From the NCBI GenBank assembly GCA_949502235.1, contig CATBDC010000016.1, forward strand, positions 1 through 64,000: a stretch of DNA of 64,000 bases, in the 5' to 3' direction. The stretch comes from an uncultured Lachnospiraceae bacterium (GTDB taxonomy: Bacteria; Bacillota; Clostridia; Lachnospirales; Lachnospiraceae). Numbering within the stretch: position 1 is the stretch's first letter; every line of letters starts with the position of its first letter. Shown piece by piece: positions 17,498 through 25,586 of this stretch. The position numbers and the translations under genes were made by a program. Under the pieces are notes generated by a model. It saw nothing but the letters and a program-made list of their open reading frames with translations, did no database searches and was not told the origin of the DNA.

Positions 17498-17525
17498 TGT
17501 CGATCCATTCGACATTTTTTCGACA
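17498..17525. promoter_or_regulatory. Cluster of three Spo0A-box-like heptamers
   Basis: TGTCGAT (17498-17504), TTCGACA (17508-17514) and TTCGACA (17519-17525) lie within 28 bases. The first two form an inverted repeat and the last two are spaced 11 bases, one helical turn, apart. The known Spo0A box is TTCGACA/TGTCGAA. The linked response regulator has a Spo0A-type DNA-binding domain. The cluster lies upstream of the 117-aa gene copy D and at the end of the kinase gene. Confidence 0.5.
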
Positions 17526-17526
17526 A

Positions 17527-18696
17527 TTATCGAACCTCCACATCTCCCCTTCTGTCAAATACTATATAGATTCCCTTTGTAAATACATTTCCCTCCGGAA
17601 GGCTCTGATCCAGGATAAAGCTCCCATGGCTTCCATGCAGGACTTCAAAAATATCCGCAATGCCATGTCCTGTACCTCCTGTTGTATTGCCTCTTTCGCC
17701 AAGATGTTTCAAAATATGGGATGCAAAATGCTCTCCATTATCATAGACGGAAATCTCATAACAGCCTTCGGCATTATACCCGAAGCATATAAGTATCCTT
17801 CCAGGTACCTTTCTCTTTGTCACAATCTTAAAAGCATTCCGGTATAAGTCCCCGATAATCTGCATCAGCGAATATATCTCAATCTGCCCTGTTTTTAACA
17901 GTTCATCTATTGGTGCCTGTACCATAATATCCATCTCAAAATTATTCTTCACGGCTTCTTCAAGATAACCCTGCAGCTGTTCATTCAGCGCGGCACTTCC
18001 TGTTGTATTAAAGGTTTTTATATTGCTGACTTCTTTTTTAGTCTGCACCATATCCGTACTGCAGATTTGGCGCAGCTCCTTTATTATGTCATTGCTCTTA
18101 TCAATATGAGCTGATGCCTCCTCAAGCCGCGCAAGCATCCTCTCAACAGACGGAATAACCTCTCTTGTACGGTGCGTGTAGGCTGTAAGCTCCTGAAATT
18201 TCTTTCTCTCACGACTTTTATCTAAGCCCCATAAGATTAGTATAATAACGCCGAAGGCAATGATAAAAACCAGCAGTTTGTACTGTATAACATCCTGTAT
18301 ATCAAAAACTGTATGCTTTAATTTTAGAAGAGAAAATTCCAGTATCACACATATAAAGATAATACCTGCCTGAGCAATAGCCGAAATTTCATATGGAAGT
18401 CTAATATGTATTTTTGTAAAAGCACAGGCAATACATAAATACATTAGAATTCGAAGGAGCAGAATACATATATCGGCTCCCAGCATACCCTCCGCTATTC
18501 CCCAAAACTTAATTATAGGGAAAGAAACAAATGGCAATAATATGTTAAGAACATCTACCAATGTATATAACACAAAAAATTTACAGAACACTCCGATAAA
18601 TTTATTCCCACAATTCTTGCTGTATGTCATCCTGCTCATGCAGTATAATACAAGGATCCACCTTAAGATTTCATTTATTATTCTATACTTTACCAT
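17527..18696 (-). CDS. GHKL-type sensor histidine kinase
   Basis: A 389-residue membrane protein. The N-terminal 150 residues hold about five transmembrane helices. A cytoplasmic part follows with a histidine in AYTHRTREVIPSVERML near residue 174 and an ATPase domain: an N box (DLYRNAFK), G1 (VYDNGEHF) and a glycine-rich G2 (TTGGTGHGIADIF). This architecture resembles peptide-sensing AgrC-like kinases. The start ATG 18696 has only a weak GAGAATGAG in front. The response regulator gene lies 252 bases upstream on the same strand; the two probably form a two-component system. A hairpin with a T run lies just before this gene, so its expression may be attenuated relative to the regulator. Confidence 0.8.
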   Translation of the reverse strand: MVKYRIINEILRWILVLYCMSRMTYSKNCGNKFIGVFCKFFVLYTLVDVLNILLPFVSFPIIKFWGIAEGMLGADICILLLRILMYLCIACAFTKIHIRLPYEISAIAQAGIIFICVILEFSLLKLKHTVFDIQDVIQYKLLVFIIAFGVIILILWGLDKSRERKKFQELTAYTHRTREVIPSVERMLARLEEASAHIDKSNDIIKELRQICSTDMVQTKKEVSNIKTFNTTGSAALNEQLQGYLEEAVKNNFEMDIMVQAPIDELLKTGQIEIYSLMQIIGDLYRNAFKIVTKRKVPGRILICFGYNAEGCYEISVYDNGEHFASHILKHLGERGNTTGGTGHGIADIFEVLHGSHGSFILDQSLPEGNVFTKGIYIVFDRRGDVEVR

Positions 18697-18708
18697 AACT
18701 CATTCTCT

Positions 18709-18745
18709 AAAAACAAAGCAAGTGATAGTTACCTACCACCTGCTT
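18709..18745 (-). terminator. Attenuator-like hairpin before the kinase gene
   Basis: On the minus strand AAGCAGGTG and CACTTGCTT pair (nine pairs, one G-U) around a 12-base loop, followed by TGTTTTTA. It lies between the 14-codon reading frame at 18759-18803 and the kinase start at 18696. This is the layout of a leader peptide and attenuator, or of a small transcript that ends before the kinase. Confidence 0.5.
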
Positions 18746-18758
18746 ACTGTCTGTCCAC

Positions 18759-18803
18759 TTATGATCTGTTTAACACATATATAAACCATTCCCAAAAACT
18801 CAT
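18759..18803 (-). CDS. Possible 14-aa peptide gene (MSFWEWFIYVLNRS)
   Basis: ATG 18803 follows a perfect AGGAGG with a seven-base spacer, the best ribosome binding site between 17.4 and 19.7 kb, and stops at TAA 18759. The product is short, aromatic and hydrophobic with an arginine near the end. It lies in the leader of the sensor kinase gene, with a Spo0A-box-like TGTCGACA about 55 bases upstream and a terminator-like hairpin directly downstream. A second frame on the same strand (starting at 18840, 37 codons) overlaps it but has no binding site. It may be a leader peptide or a signalling peptide; nothing shows processing or export. Confidence 0.4.
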   Translation of the reverse strand: MSFWEWFIYVLNRS

Positions 18804-18857
18804 TTCTATTCCTCCTGCTGTTTTTTCTTAAACATACCATCAAAATAAAAATAAGTC

Positions 18858-18865
18858 TGTCGACA
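18858..18865. promoter_or_regulatory. Spo0A-box-like palindrome TGTCGACA in the kinase leader
   Basis: TGTCGACA contains the Spo0A heptamer core in both directions. A perfect TGTCGAA lies at 18953-18959, at the end of the regulator gene. Single heptamers occur by chance about every 8 kb on both strands together, so each alone is weak; their clustering around this two-component system is the argument. Confidence 0.35.
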
Positions 18866-18948
18866 AGAACAGGTCCTTTATTCAATTATATTCTAATTTT
18901 GTCGCTTTTTCCCTTTGCTCCCCCGTCTTTTCATACGCAAAAGTTCGA

Positions 18949-19737
18949 TTAATGTCGAATTATTTTCTGTGCCATATTATGTATAAACTCTGCATTTGTC
19001 GGACGGCCCGCCTTAGAGCTCCATTCATACGGATATAATTCATGCAAAATCCTGATATCCTGCTCTGTCCATACCTTCTCTATCACCAGCCTTATATCCC
19101 TCTCAACATTTTTAGCATTGGTCTGGTAGTTGAGGGCTATGCGCGGGTAGACTTCCTTCGTAATCATAACATCTTTTTTATCCGACATAGCCAACGCCAG
19201 AATCGCCTCCTCACAATATGTTGTCCCTATCCTCTTGGGCGGGAACCCCATTCTGGACAACTCAAGGGAAATACTCCTCTGATAAATATTTATCCTTGTC
19301 CGGTGATTGACATTATGGGATATCTCTGCTGCCGCTTCCTTTGTCCTCCTGTAAGGAGCAGTGAGCTCTATAATAGACAGCGGCGTATCCCATGAAAATC
19401 CCTCGCTGCCCTTTGCACAAATATAATCTGCCCCCATGTGCCGGACTGTATCATAAATCGTTTTTGACACTACATTTGTAACAACAGCAATGAAGGGCCT
19501 CTCTATATTAAGCGCCCGTAATTCCGACAGAAAAATAATTCCGCTGCTCTGCGGCATTTCCAAATCAAGAATAACGGCATCTATCGTCTCTGTCTGCAAG
19601 ATATGCAACGCTTCGTTTACATTATCCGTTTCTGCAACAAAATGTAGCATCGGATGGCCGGAAATCAGCTTGCGGTATTTTTCTCTCACCTCTGCCTCAT
19701 CTTCAACTACCATCACTCTTACATTCATCAGACTCAT
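18949..19737 (-). CDS. Response regulator with Spo0A-type C-terminal DNA-binding domain
   Basis: A 262-residue protein. The receiver domain covers residues 1-125, with acidic residues E12-D13 and the phospho-acceptor D58 in AVILDLEMP. The C-terminal 110 residues match the Spo0A effector domain (PF08769): ELSRMGFPPKRIGTTYCEEAI, then VYPRIALNYQTNAKNVERDIRLVIEKVW, then GRPTNAEFIHNMAQKI. The B. subtilis equivalent of the recognition helix is SRVERAIRHAIEVAW. The conserved receiver lysine region is AKG rather than KP. Differences from true Spo0A and the linked kinase suggest a dedicated paralogue. Start ATG 19737 is behind AGGAGAGG. Confidence 0.85.
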   Translation of the reverse strand: MSLMNVRVMVVEDEAEVREKYRKLISGHPMLHFVAETDNVNEALHILQTETIDAVILDLEMPQSSGIIFLSELRALNIERPFIAVVTNVVSKTIYDTVRHMGADYICAKGSEGFSWDTPLSIIELTAPYRRTKEAAAEISHNVNHRTRINIYQRSISLELSRMGFPPKRIGTTYCEEAILALAMSDKKDVMITKEVYPRIALNYQTNAKNVERDIRLVIEKVWTEQDIRILHELYPYEWSSKAGRPTNAEFIHNMAQKIIRH

Positions 19738-19759
19738 GCTGTCCCTCTCCTAATTATGG
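19731..19759. repeat. 29-bp direct repeat, left copy
   Basis: Identical to 20412-20440. It contains the start codon and ribosome binding site of the response regulator gene. Confidence 0.85.
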
Positions 19760-19991
19760 CATTCGCCTCCAAAACTGCCGACATGTATATAAGTATCATA
19801 ACATACTTTTATAAATATTTCACAATATGTCTGTATTTTGTTTATCGAAAATTATCTCTTAGTTATGTAAGCGTAACAATTCATAGCAAACAGTAAAATA
19901 GCTATAGCGAAACATATTAATATGATAACATATCGTATAAATAGACACTATCAAAAGAAGATGCCCCCGGCAATGAATGGAGTTTAGAAAA

Positions 19992-20264
19992 ATGTATAAA
20001 ATTTTTTTTGGCACATTCTTATCAATTGTAGGAATATTGGTTTTTATAAAAGGGAAAATTCCCTTTATTAAAACATATCATGGTGTTCACCAAGGAAAAG
20101 AAGCTCTTCACTGTCGTATTGAAAGCCTCATTATATTCTACATTGGTATTGTCTTTGTTTTGTGGAAAATCATGCATTTGTCAAATGCTGCATTTGTTAT
20201 TTTATTAATAATAGGCTGTTTAATCGGATTAGGATTGGAGATAGTACTGCATGTCATAAATTAG
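19992..20264 (+). CDS. Small two-helix membrane protein of unknown function
   Basis: A 90-residue protein starting at ATG 19992, nine bases after GGAG; an ATG at 19977 is also in frame. It has about three hydrophobic stretches (FFGTFLSIVGILVFI, IIFYIGIVFVLW, FVILLIIGCLIGLGLEIVL). It is the only plus-strand gene between 17 and 23.9 kb and lies inside the 652-bp segment bounded by 29-bp direct repeats, so it may have arrived with that segment. I do not recognise the family. Confidence 0.5.
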   Translation: MYKIFFGTFLSIVGILVFIKGKIPFIKTYHGVHQGKEALHCRIESLIIFYIGIVFVLWKIMHLSNAAFVILLIIGCLIGLGLEIVLHVIN

Positions 20265-20342
20265 ATTAAATAAGAATCATAAGGAAATATAACCCTATCC
20301 TGCATCTTTCGATACTCTACTCCCAATCACACAGAAATTTAA

Positions 20343-20382
20343 ATAATAGTAAACGACAAATTTATTTGTCGTTTACTATTAT
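20343..20382. terminator. Long perfect palindrome, likely bidirectional terminator
   Basis: Two 18-base arms (ATAATAGTAAACGACAAA and its complement) surround a 4-base loop. It lies between the ends of two convergent genes (19992-20264 plus, 20431-21879 minus). The arms are A/T-rich and hold TTTGTCG. A shorter relative, TTGTCGTTTACCGACAA, is at 16814-16830. Confidence 0.55.
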
Positions 20383-20411
20383 CATCAGATGCTTATTATC
20401 ATAAATTACAG

Positions 20412-20440
20412 GACTCATGCTGTCCCTCTCCTAATTATGG
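20412..20440. repeat. 29-bp direct repeat, right copy
   Basis: Identical to 19731-19759. It contains the last three codons and the stop of the L,D-transpeptidase gene, then an orphan copy of the response regulator's ribosome binding site and first codons (ATGAGTC), after which similarity ends. Confidence 0.85.
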
Positions 20441-21879
20441 ATAATAACCGGTACTCCCTCCTGTATCAAATCATACAGCGCCGCCGCCTTATCAACCGGC
20501 ATGTTCACGCACCCATGGGAACCAACTGCCCGGTATAGCTCTCCCCCAAAAGCCGGCTGCCACTTAGCGTCATGAAATCCTACCCCTTCCCACGTAATAC
20601 GCATCCAGTAATCTACTGGCGTCCGATAACTGGGTTGTCCCGTTGACGGATCGGTGTCTCCAATCAGGGTTGCATTAAGAGCCTTCTCCTTAAACACATA
20701 AACTCCTGTCGGTGTGATCCTGTCGGGAGTCGGCAAACCCGTTACAACATCCGACTCCAAAGCCACTGCCCCATCTATCACATACCACATATGCTGTTCC
20801 GTCAGATCCACCTCCGCATAGGTTGCTCCCCAGTCAGGCATCCCGTGTGAGGCCGCCGTTCCGCCTGCATAATAAGCAGGCTCTCTCGTAAGAACCTCAC
20901 CGTTTGCCAGTGCATCCATAATCACGGTATATTCTGTATCCTCATCAATAGACCAGCCATAATCTCCCCCGGACACTGTAGCTGTCTTACCGGTAGGGGT
21001 TGTAAAAGTTCTCTCCGCCCCCATAGTATCGTATTTATCCCCAAATTCTGTCAGCCAGTTTCTGACCGCCTCCTCATTCAGAGACACATTCATCTCCTCA
21101 TCCAGGGAAAGCCATGTGGAGATCACATTTCCGTCCACAACTACCGGCACGTCCATAGGATAGGTAATACTTGCCTGACAGTATTTGTCCATCTCCTTAC
21201 AAGCCTGTACAACCTCCGCAGAATCGGACGTATATTTCGGCTCCGCATAGCATTTATCCTCCATAAGGTTAAGCTCTGGATCAAGCTCCCTGATTGCTGT
21301 CGCAGCCTTTTCTTTTAAAGCCTCCGGATCGATTGCCGTTCCATAGGTTTCCGGGTGTACCACATACTTCTCCCCGTTAAATTCCGGGTATGCCGACTGC
21401 GGGGGAACCTGTTCCGCTGTCACGGCCTGAAGCGAATTAAGCTTCTGCTCAAGCTTTTCCGAATCATAGGACAAATCAACTGTAACCTCCGCGGAATCCT
21501 TTGAGAAAAACGATGCAGGCCACAGAAATGAACTCTGCTCCTTAAGAGCCGCCTTCATTTCCTTGCTTTCTTTATATTCAAGGGAAATATCCTCGCTTGT
21601 AATCTCTTCCTTCCGTCCGTCCTTATCCGTAATTGTCAGGGTATACTCCTTCATTTCTTCCTTGAAAACCGACTCTACCTGGGAAGCTGTCTTTCCTGAG
21701 CAGTCATGTCCGTTAATTTCCGTATTGGGCAGAAAATGGGCGGAATAATAAATCCCCACACCTATGTATGACAAAAGCAGAACGCCTGCGCTGCCTCCTG
21801 CTATGCCAAGGAGCAGCTTTCTGCTCTTACTGTCCATCGTCTTCTTTCGTTTTCTTCTTCCTCTCCTGCGTGCTGCCAT
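20431..21879 (-). CDS. L,D-transpeptidase with peptidoglycan-binding domains
   Basis: A 482-residue protein starting at ATG 21879 behind GAGGAG. A very basic cytoplasmic start (ARRRGRRKRKK) precedes one transmembrane anchor near residues 20-42. The middle contains two PG_binding_4/YoaR-like repeats. The last 130 residues are a YkuD domain with the catalytic motif HDAKW and VGSHGCVNMP. It should cross-link or modify peptidoglycan outside the cell. A Spo0A-box-like TGTCGAA is at 21994-22000, 115 bases before the start. Downstream, its stop originally appears to have touched the response regulator's start region. Confidence 0.88.
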   Translation of the reverse strand: MAARRRGRRKRKKTMDSKSRKLLLGIAGGSAGVLLLSYIGVGIYYSAHFLPNTEINGHDCSGKTASQVESVFKEEMKEYTLTITDKDGRKEEITSEDISLEYKESKEMKAALKEQSSFLWPASFFSKDSAEVTVDLSYDSEKLEQKLNSLQAVTAEQVPPQSAYPEFNGEKYVVHPETYGTAIDPEALKEKAATAIRELDPELNLMEDKCYAEPKYTSDSAEVVQACKEMDKYCQASITYPMDVPVVVDGNVISTWLSLDEEMNVSLNEEAVRNWLTEFGDKYDTMGAERTFTTPTGKTATVSGGDYGWSIDEDTEYTVIMDALANGEVLTREPAYYAGGTAASHGMPDWGATYAEVDLTEQHMWYVIDGAVALESDVVTGLPTPDRITPTGVYVFKEKALNATLIGDTDPSTGQPSYRTPVDYWMRITWEGVGFHDAKWQPAFGGELYRAVGSHGCVNMPVDKAAALYDLIQEGVPVIIHN

Positions 21880-21993
21880 AATATATCTCCTCATGTACAT
21901 CCTTTGACTTCCGCAAGGCACCAGGCCAGCGGTATAGCTATATATAGATATGATAACATATTTTCAAAGATTTTTCATAAAATGTCTGTATTT

Positions 21994-22070
21994 TGTCGAA
22001 ATTTGTCCTTATTTGGTTACTGTGAACAGTAAACCCTTGATCTAGCTATGCGCGCCCACTTCGGGCGCGC
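21994..22070. repeat. TGTCGAA box, TTACTGT palindrome and GC hairpin
   Basis: In order: TGTCGAA at 21994-22000; TTACTGT-GA-ACAGTAA at 22017-22032; then GCGCGCCC/GGGCGCGC with a 5-base loop at 22050-22070. The palindrome plus GC hairpin pair is also seen at 28613-28649. It lies between the DUF4179 gene end and the transpeptidase promoter region and may end the sigma factor transcript. Confidence 0.45.
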
Positions 22071-22079
22071 ACCATGTTT

Positions 22080-23192
22080 TTACTCAAGATTTATCACTGT
22101 TTTTTGTATAGAGATTTCCTCCAGATAGCTCTGCAGCTCATCCTGGAAGCTTTCATCATAGAACTTCTCTTCCACCTTCATGTATTCCTCTTCCGTAGGC
22201 GTTGCAAAATAATATACATTTATCTGGGAGAGATTGTATCCCTGTACAGGAAACAGTCCCACCTTATCTACAATACGTTTCCCGTCTGCATCAAGCATAA
22301 CCGACTGGATAGAATCATAGGCCTCATACCCTGGCTGTACCTTTGATTCATCAAATGCAAAATCTACTCTTACTTCATAAGGTGTCTTCGTTACCGTTGT
22401 AATGACTGACCCGTTTGGCGCGCTCTCATTTACCTGGATAACCTCCGGTTCTGCACCGTCAGTGGTAACATTTGTATCAAATTCCCAGCTTCCTTCCTTT
22501 GCATAGTCGTCCAGTATGTCGATTTTGCTGACCTTCATCTTCCAGTTAAATGTATCCGGCACATCAAACGTTCCCATTGGATAGAGACTGAAATCTATAC
22601 GGCAGGCGCCTGCAAATGTATGCTCATCCACATACTCACCCTTCAGATCAAGTGGAGTCCACTCGAACTCATCTCCCGGCCAGTCGTACGGCTCATAGCT
22701 TTCAGGCTCTGTCATAAAGTCAAACTCCTGCTCCGCCAAAAGATACATATGATACCCAATGTCATATCCCTCCAGCATATTAGATTCCCTCACTTCCTCC
22801 GGGAAAGGCTCCTCACTTTCTACCATAGCTGTAAAATACATTGCCTCTTTATTACTGTAAATCTCTGACAGTGTAATTGTAATTCCTTCCGATGTTTTAC
22901 TATTGTTATCTGTAAGAGGCTGTGCCACCTCGTCAAAATTTCCTGAATATCTTTGTTCATCCTGTACCTGCTCAAAAATGTGTCCGATAAGAGGTATTTT
23001 TGCCGCAAGCACCGGATTTGTAAAGCAAAAGACTGTGACAAACGCCACCGCTGCCGCGGCAGACCCCCATCTAACAAGATTTCTTTTTCTTTGTCTCATC
23101 TTATATACATTTCTAACCTTCTGCATGTTCTTGCCCACAACCGCATTAAGCTTATCTTCCGGTACGGGAATCTCGTCAAATCTAATCTGCAT
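22080..23192 (-). CDS. DUF4179 membrane protein, probable anti-sigma factor
   Basis: A 370-residue protein starting at ATG 23192 behind AAGGAGG. A cytoplasmic part of about 43 residues precedes a single transmembrane helix (WGSAAAAVAFVTVFCFTNPVLA), followed by a large extracellular part. DUF4179 proteins typically sit behind ECF sigma factors and are taken to be their membrane-bound anti-sigma partners. The gene overlaps the sigma gene by 11 bases, so production is coupled. The signal that releases the sigma factor is unknown. Confidence 0.82.
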   Translation of the reverse strand: MQIRFDEIPVPEDKLNAVVGKNMQKVRNVYKMRQRKRNLVRWGSAAAAVAFVTVFCFTNPVLAAKIPLIGHIFEQVQDEQRYSGNFDEVAQPLTDNNSKTSEGITITLSEIYSNKEAMYFTAMVESEEPFPEEVRESNMLEGYDIGYHMYLLAEQEFDFMTEPESYEPYDWPGDEFEWTPLDLKGEYVDEHTFAGACRIDFSLYPMGTFDVPDTFNWKMKVSKIDILDDYAKEGSWEFDTNVTTDGAEPEVIQVNESAPNGSVITTVTKTPYEVRVDFAFDESKVQPGYEAYDSIQSVMLDADGKRIVDKVGLFPVQGYNLSQINVYYFATPTEEEYMKVEEKFYDESFQDELQSYLEEISIQKTVINLE

Positions 23193-23712
23193 ATATATAA
23201 TCCTCCTTCAATATTCTCCTAAGCTCATCTCTTGCCCTGCTTAAATATGCCTTCACAGAACCTTCCGGCGCACCCATAATATCTGCAATTTCCTTTACGG
23301 AAAATTCATTGAAATATTTTAAAATAATTACGGTGCGGTATTTCTCCGACAGCCGGGTAACCGCTGTATTAATATCATATTTCTCCTCTAAGGATATCTC
23401 CTCATGAGAATCCTCTATAGTCTCTGGCAGCTCGCTGTGGCAGATAAGCTTTTTTTGCTCATCATATGCCGCGTTTATAAGTATCCTCGTAATCCAGGTC
23501 TTAAAATATTCCGGATTCCTTAATGTGTGGATCTGAAGATATGCCTTTAACACTGCCGTACCGACAGCATCTAAAGCCGTCTCCTCATTTTTTACATATA
23601 AATAGGCTGTCTTGTATAAATAGTCCTGATACTCTCTTATAAGCTCCCCGTAAGCATCCGGATTTCCTTTTATTGCTTTTTTTACAAGCTTAAGCTGTTT
23701 TACTGTATTCAT
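23182..23712 (-). CDS. ECF-type RNA polymerase sigma factor
   Basis: A 176-residue sigma-70 family protein. Region 2 (AYGELIREYQDYLYKTAYLYVKNEETALDAVGTAV) and region 4 (YRTVIILKYFNEFSVKEIADIMGAPEGSVKAYLSRARDEL) are clear; region 3 is absent, which defines the ECF class. The start ATG 23712 follows GGAGG. It is coupled to the DUF4179 gene. Similar pairs in Firmicutes (SigV-like) respond to envelope stress, which would suit the cell-wall gene next door, but that link is an inference. Confidence 0.88.
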   Translation of the reverse strand: MNTVKQLKLVKKAIKGNPDAYGELIREYQDYLYKTAYLYVKNEETALDAVGTAVLKAYLQIHTLRNPEYFKTWITRILINAAYDEQKKLICHSELPETIEDSHEEISLEEKYDINTAVTRLSEKYRTVIILKYFNEFSVKEIADIMGAPEGSVKAYLSRARDELRRILKEDYIYAD

Positions 23713-23972
23713 ATTAATTATCTTTTGCCTCCTTTCCGGGCGTTAACGCTTATTCAAAGATATCTTTCTACTTATTAGACAGTATCTGCTGTAATACGGT
23801 TACAATTTTTTACATAAAATAGATTTACTTTATCTGAATTCTCTGTTATACTGATTACGTGAAAACATATCGGGTGTTTCCATTCCGGTCATCCGACAAT
23901 TCTGGCAGTTCGCCACATATCACAGCGGCTTTAATTGATTAATTTTTACAAAAGAAAGGAATTATTATTTTT

Positions 23973-24849
23973 ATGACAGAGAAAATAGTATATAATGGCA
24001 GTATGCTGTGGGATGAGATTCTCAAAGCGATTGTGGATGTCATGCCGGAGCAGCTCTTTCCTCTTTTTAAGGAAGTATATGGAAAGGATTACCCTAAGGG
24101 AACCCCTATTACCTTGCTTGCTGCTGAATCCTCTACCTATCTGGAGGATCCGGATGCCCCGCCCAGCTCTCGTTTGTCTGACATTGCACTTCTGGTAAAC
24201 GGAACCGATTACTACCATCTGGAATGTCAGATGCTTAATGAAAATGAAATGGTCATCCGCATGATTGTATATGACCTGCATCTCTCTATAAAGTATACAG
24301 CCCAAAAAGACGAAAAGGGCGGTGGTCAGGATACAGTCCTATTCTCTAGAGGAAATTAGGGAAAAGCACCTGACACTCTTTGTCCCTTACCTGCTGCTTA
24401 AGTTTCGTCCCAGGTTAAATCCCAGGAGAAAAAACTTCCTGACAAAAAAGGAATTGACAGACTATATCAGTAAGGTTATATTAATGTTAAAAGAGGAACA
24501 AGACCACGGATATCTGACGGACCAGGAGTGTAATGACTACATTAATCTGCTTCGGCGGGCTTCGGAGCGGATATTTATAAGGCACCCCGGATTCAGGAAG
24601 GAGGTAGACCGCATGACAAAACCATTAATCGAACTGCCCAGTGTTATTCAGAAACGTCTGGAGGATGAAAATAAGGCATTATTGGCTGATCTGGCTGATA
24701 AAAATGCTCTATTGGCTGATAAAGATTCTCTATTGGCCGATAAAGATTCTCTATTAGCTGATAAAGATTCTCTATTAGCAGACAAAAATGCGGAGCTTGA
24801 CCGAATGAGGAAGCTGTTGGCGCAGCATCATATTCCTGTGACATTGTAA
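23973..24849 (+). pseudogene. Broken Rpn/PD-(D/E)XK nuclease-type transposase gene
   Basis: Two frames give one former protein. The first (23973-24359) encodes PPSSRLSDIALLVNGTDYYHLECQ, the nuclease-like core; the second (24322-24849) continues with VRIQSYSLEEIREKHLTLFVPYLLLKFRP and a helical tail. The central 40-60 residues seen in relatives are deleted at about 24300-24330, and the frame is shifted. The start ATG has a good AAAGGAATT in front. The tail carries a seven-residue repeat LADKDSL. It is probably a dead recombination-promoting nuclease. Confidence 0.65.
24690..24785 (+). repeat. 21-bp tandem repeat in the nuclease tail
   Basis: Three near-identical and one or two diverged units of CTATTAGCTGATAAAGATT plus two bases encode LADKDSL heptads. 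Slippage in such repeats changes the coiled-coil length in steps of seven residues without breaking the frame. Confidence 0.75.
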
Positions 24850-24860
24850 TTCATTTATAG

Positions 24861-24910
24861 CTGAAAAGATCTGTCCCATACTGGACAGATTCTTTTCAGT
24901 CATTTTTCTT
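24861..24910. terminator. Bidirectional terminator between convergent genes
   Basis: CTGAAAAGATCTGTCC pairs with GGACAGATTCTTTTCAG (one bulged base), loop of six, followed on the plus strand by TCATTTTTCTTT. It ends the nuclease pseudogene and overlaps the stop of the GNAT gene, which runs the other way. Confidence 0.75.
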
Positions 24911-25417
24911 TCCCCGGCAGAACACATATCTGGGCAGACCGCCGTACTTCAAATCCTCCGCAACAATCTCGTAACCCAGCTTAAGAAAATTATTCACACT
25001 ATATTGATTTTCCGGGTGAGCCGTCCCCATAAGATACCGATAGCCCTTCTGCCACAGAATCTCCTCTGCCTCTTCCATCAGCTTCTTTTGAATCCCTCTG
25101 CCTCTGAACGCCTCCTTCACTGCCGCTGATTCCATGTGTGCCACGAGACTCTTTTCATCTGCAGACAGATGAAGATAGCTTCCCAGATTATCCTGTGCAC
25201 CGCCGGGATAACGGACAGCCAGAAATCCGGCAAGCTCCCCGGAAACCTCTGCCTTTAATATAAATCCCTCATCACATACATGTCTGTACATAAAGCTGAT
25301 ATCATCAATACAAAACCAATCCCTACGCTCCATCTTCTGGTAAGTACTCTCCATAATTTCAAAAATAGCAGGAACATCTTCCTTGCATGCAAAACTGATC
25401 CTTATATCTATAGTCAT
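24896..25417 (-). CDS. GNAT family N-acetyltransferase
   Basis: A 173-residue cytoplasmic enzyme starting at ATG 25417 behind GGAGG; a longer frame to 25495 has no binding site. The acetyl-CoA binding motif A is seen as MESAAVKEAFRGRGIQKKLMEEAEEIL (Q/RxxGxG/A type: RGRGIQ), and the final strand as NFLKLGYEIVAEDLKYGGLPRYVF. The substrate cannot be told from sequence. Single gene, with a terminator on its 3' side. Confidence 0.82.
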   Translation of the reverse strand: MTIDIRISFACKEDVPAIFEIMESTYQKMERRDWFCIDDISFMYRHVCDEGFILKAEVSGELAGFLAVRYPGGAQDNLGSYLHLSADEKSLVAHMESAAVKEAFRGRGIQKKLMEEAEEILWQKGYRYLMGTAHPENQYSVNNFLKLGYEIVAEDLKYGGLPRYVFCRGKKND

Positions 25418-25586
25418 AATATATCCTCCGGTTTCTACCCGCACCTGTTCAAAAAATTTGTATCTATCCATAATTATAAACATGTATGCTTTCATATATC
25501 AACCAAAAATAAATTTCATAATGTTAAACCTTCCAGGATCTGATATAATCGAAGTAAAAATTGTATGAGAAAAGCGAGGTATTTTT

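Noticed and set aside
19731-20440. Insertion sequence with target-site duplication
   Set aside because: The enclosed 652 bases encode no transposase and I see no terminal inverted repeats. A 29-base duplication is too long for usual IS target sites, so only an insertion or duplication of unknown kind is claimed.
24690-24785. Possible CRISPR-like repeats
   Set aside because: The 21-base units are directly adjacent with no spacers and encode an in-frame heptad repeat.
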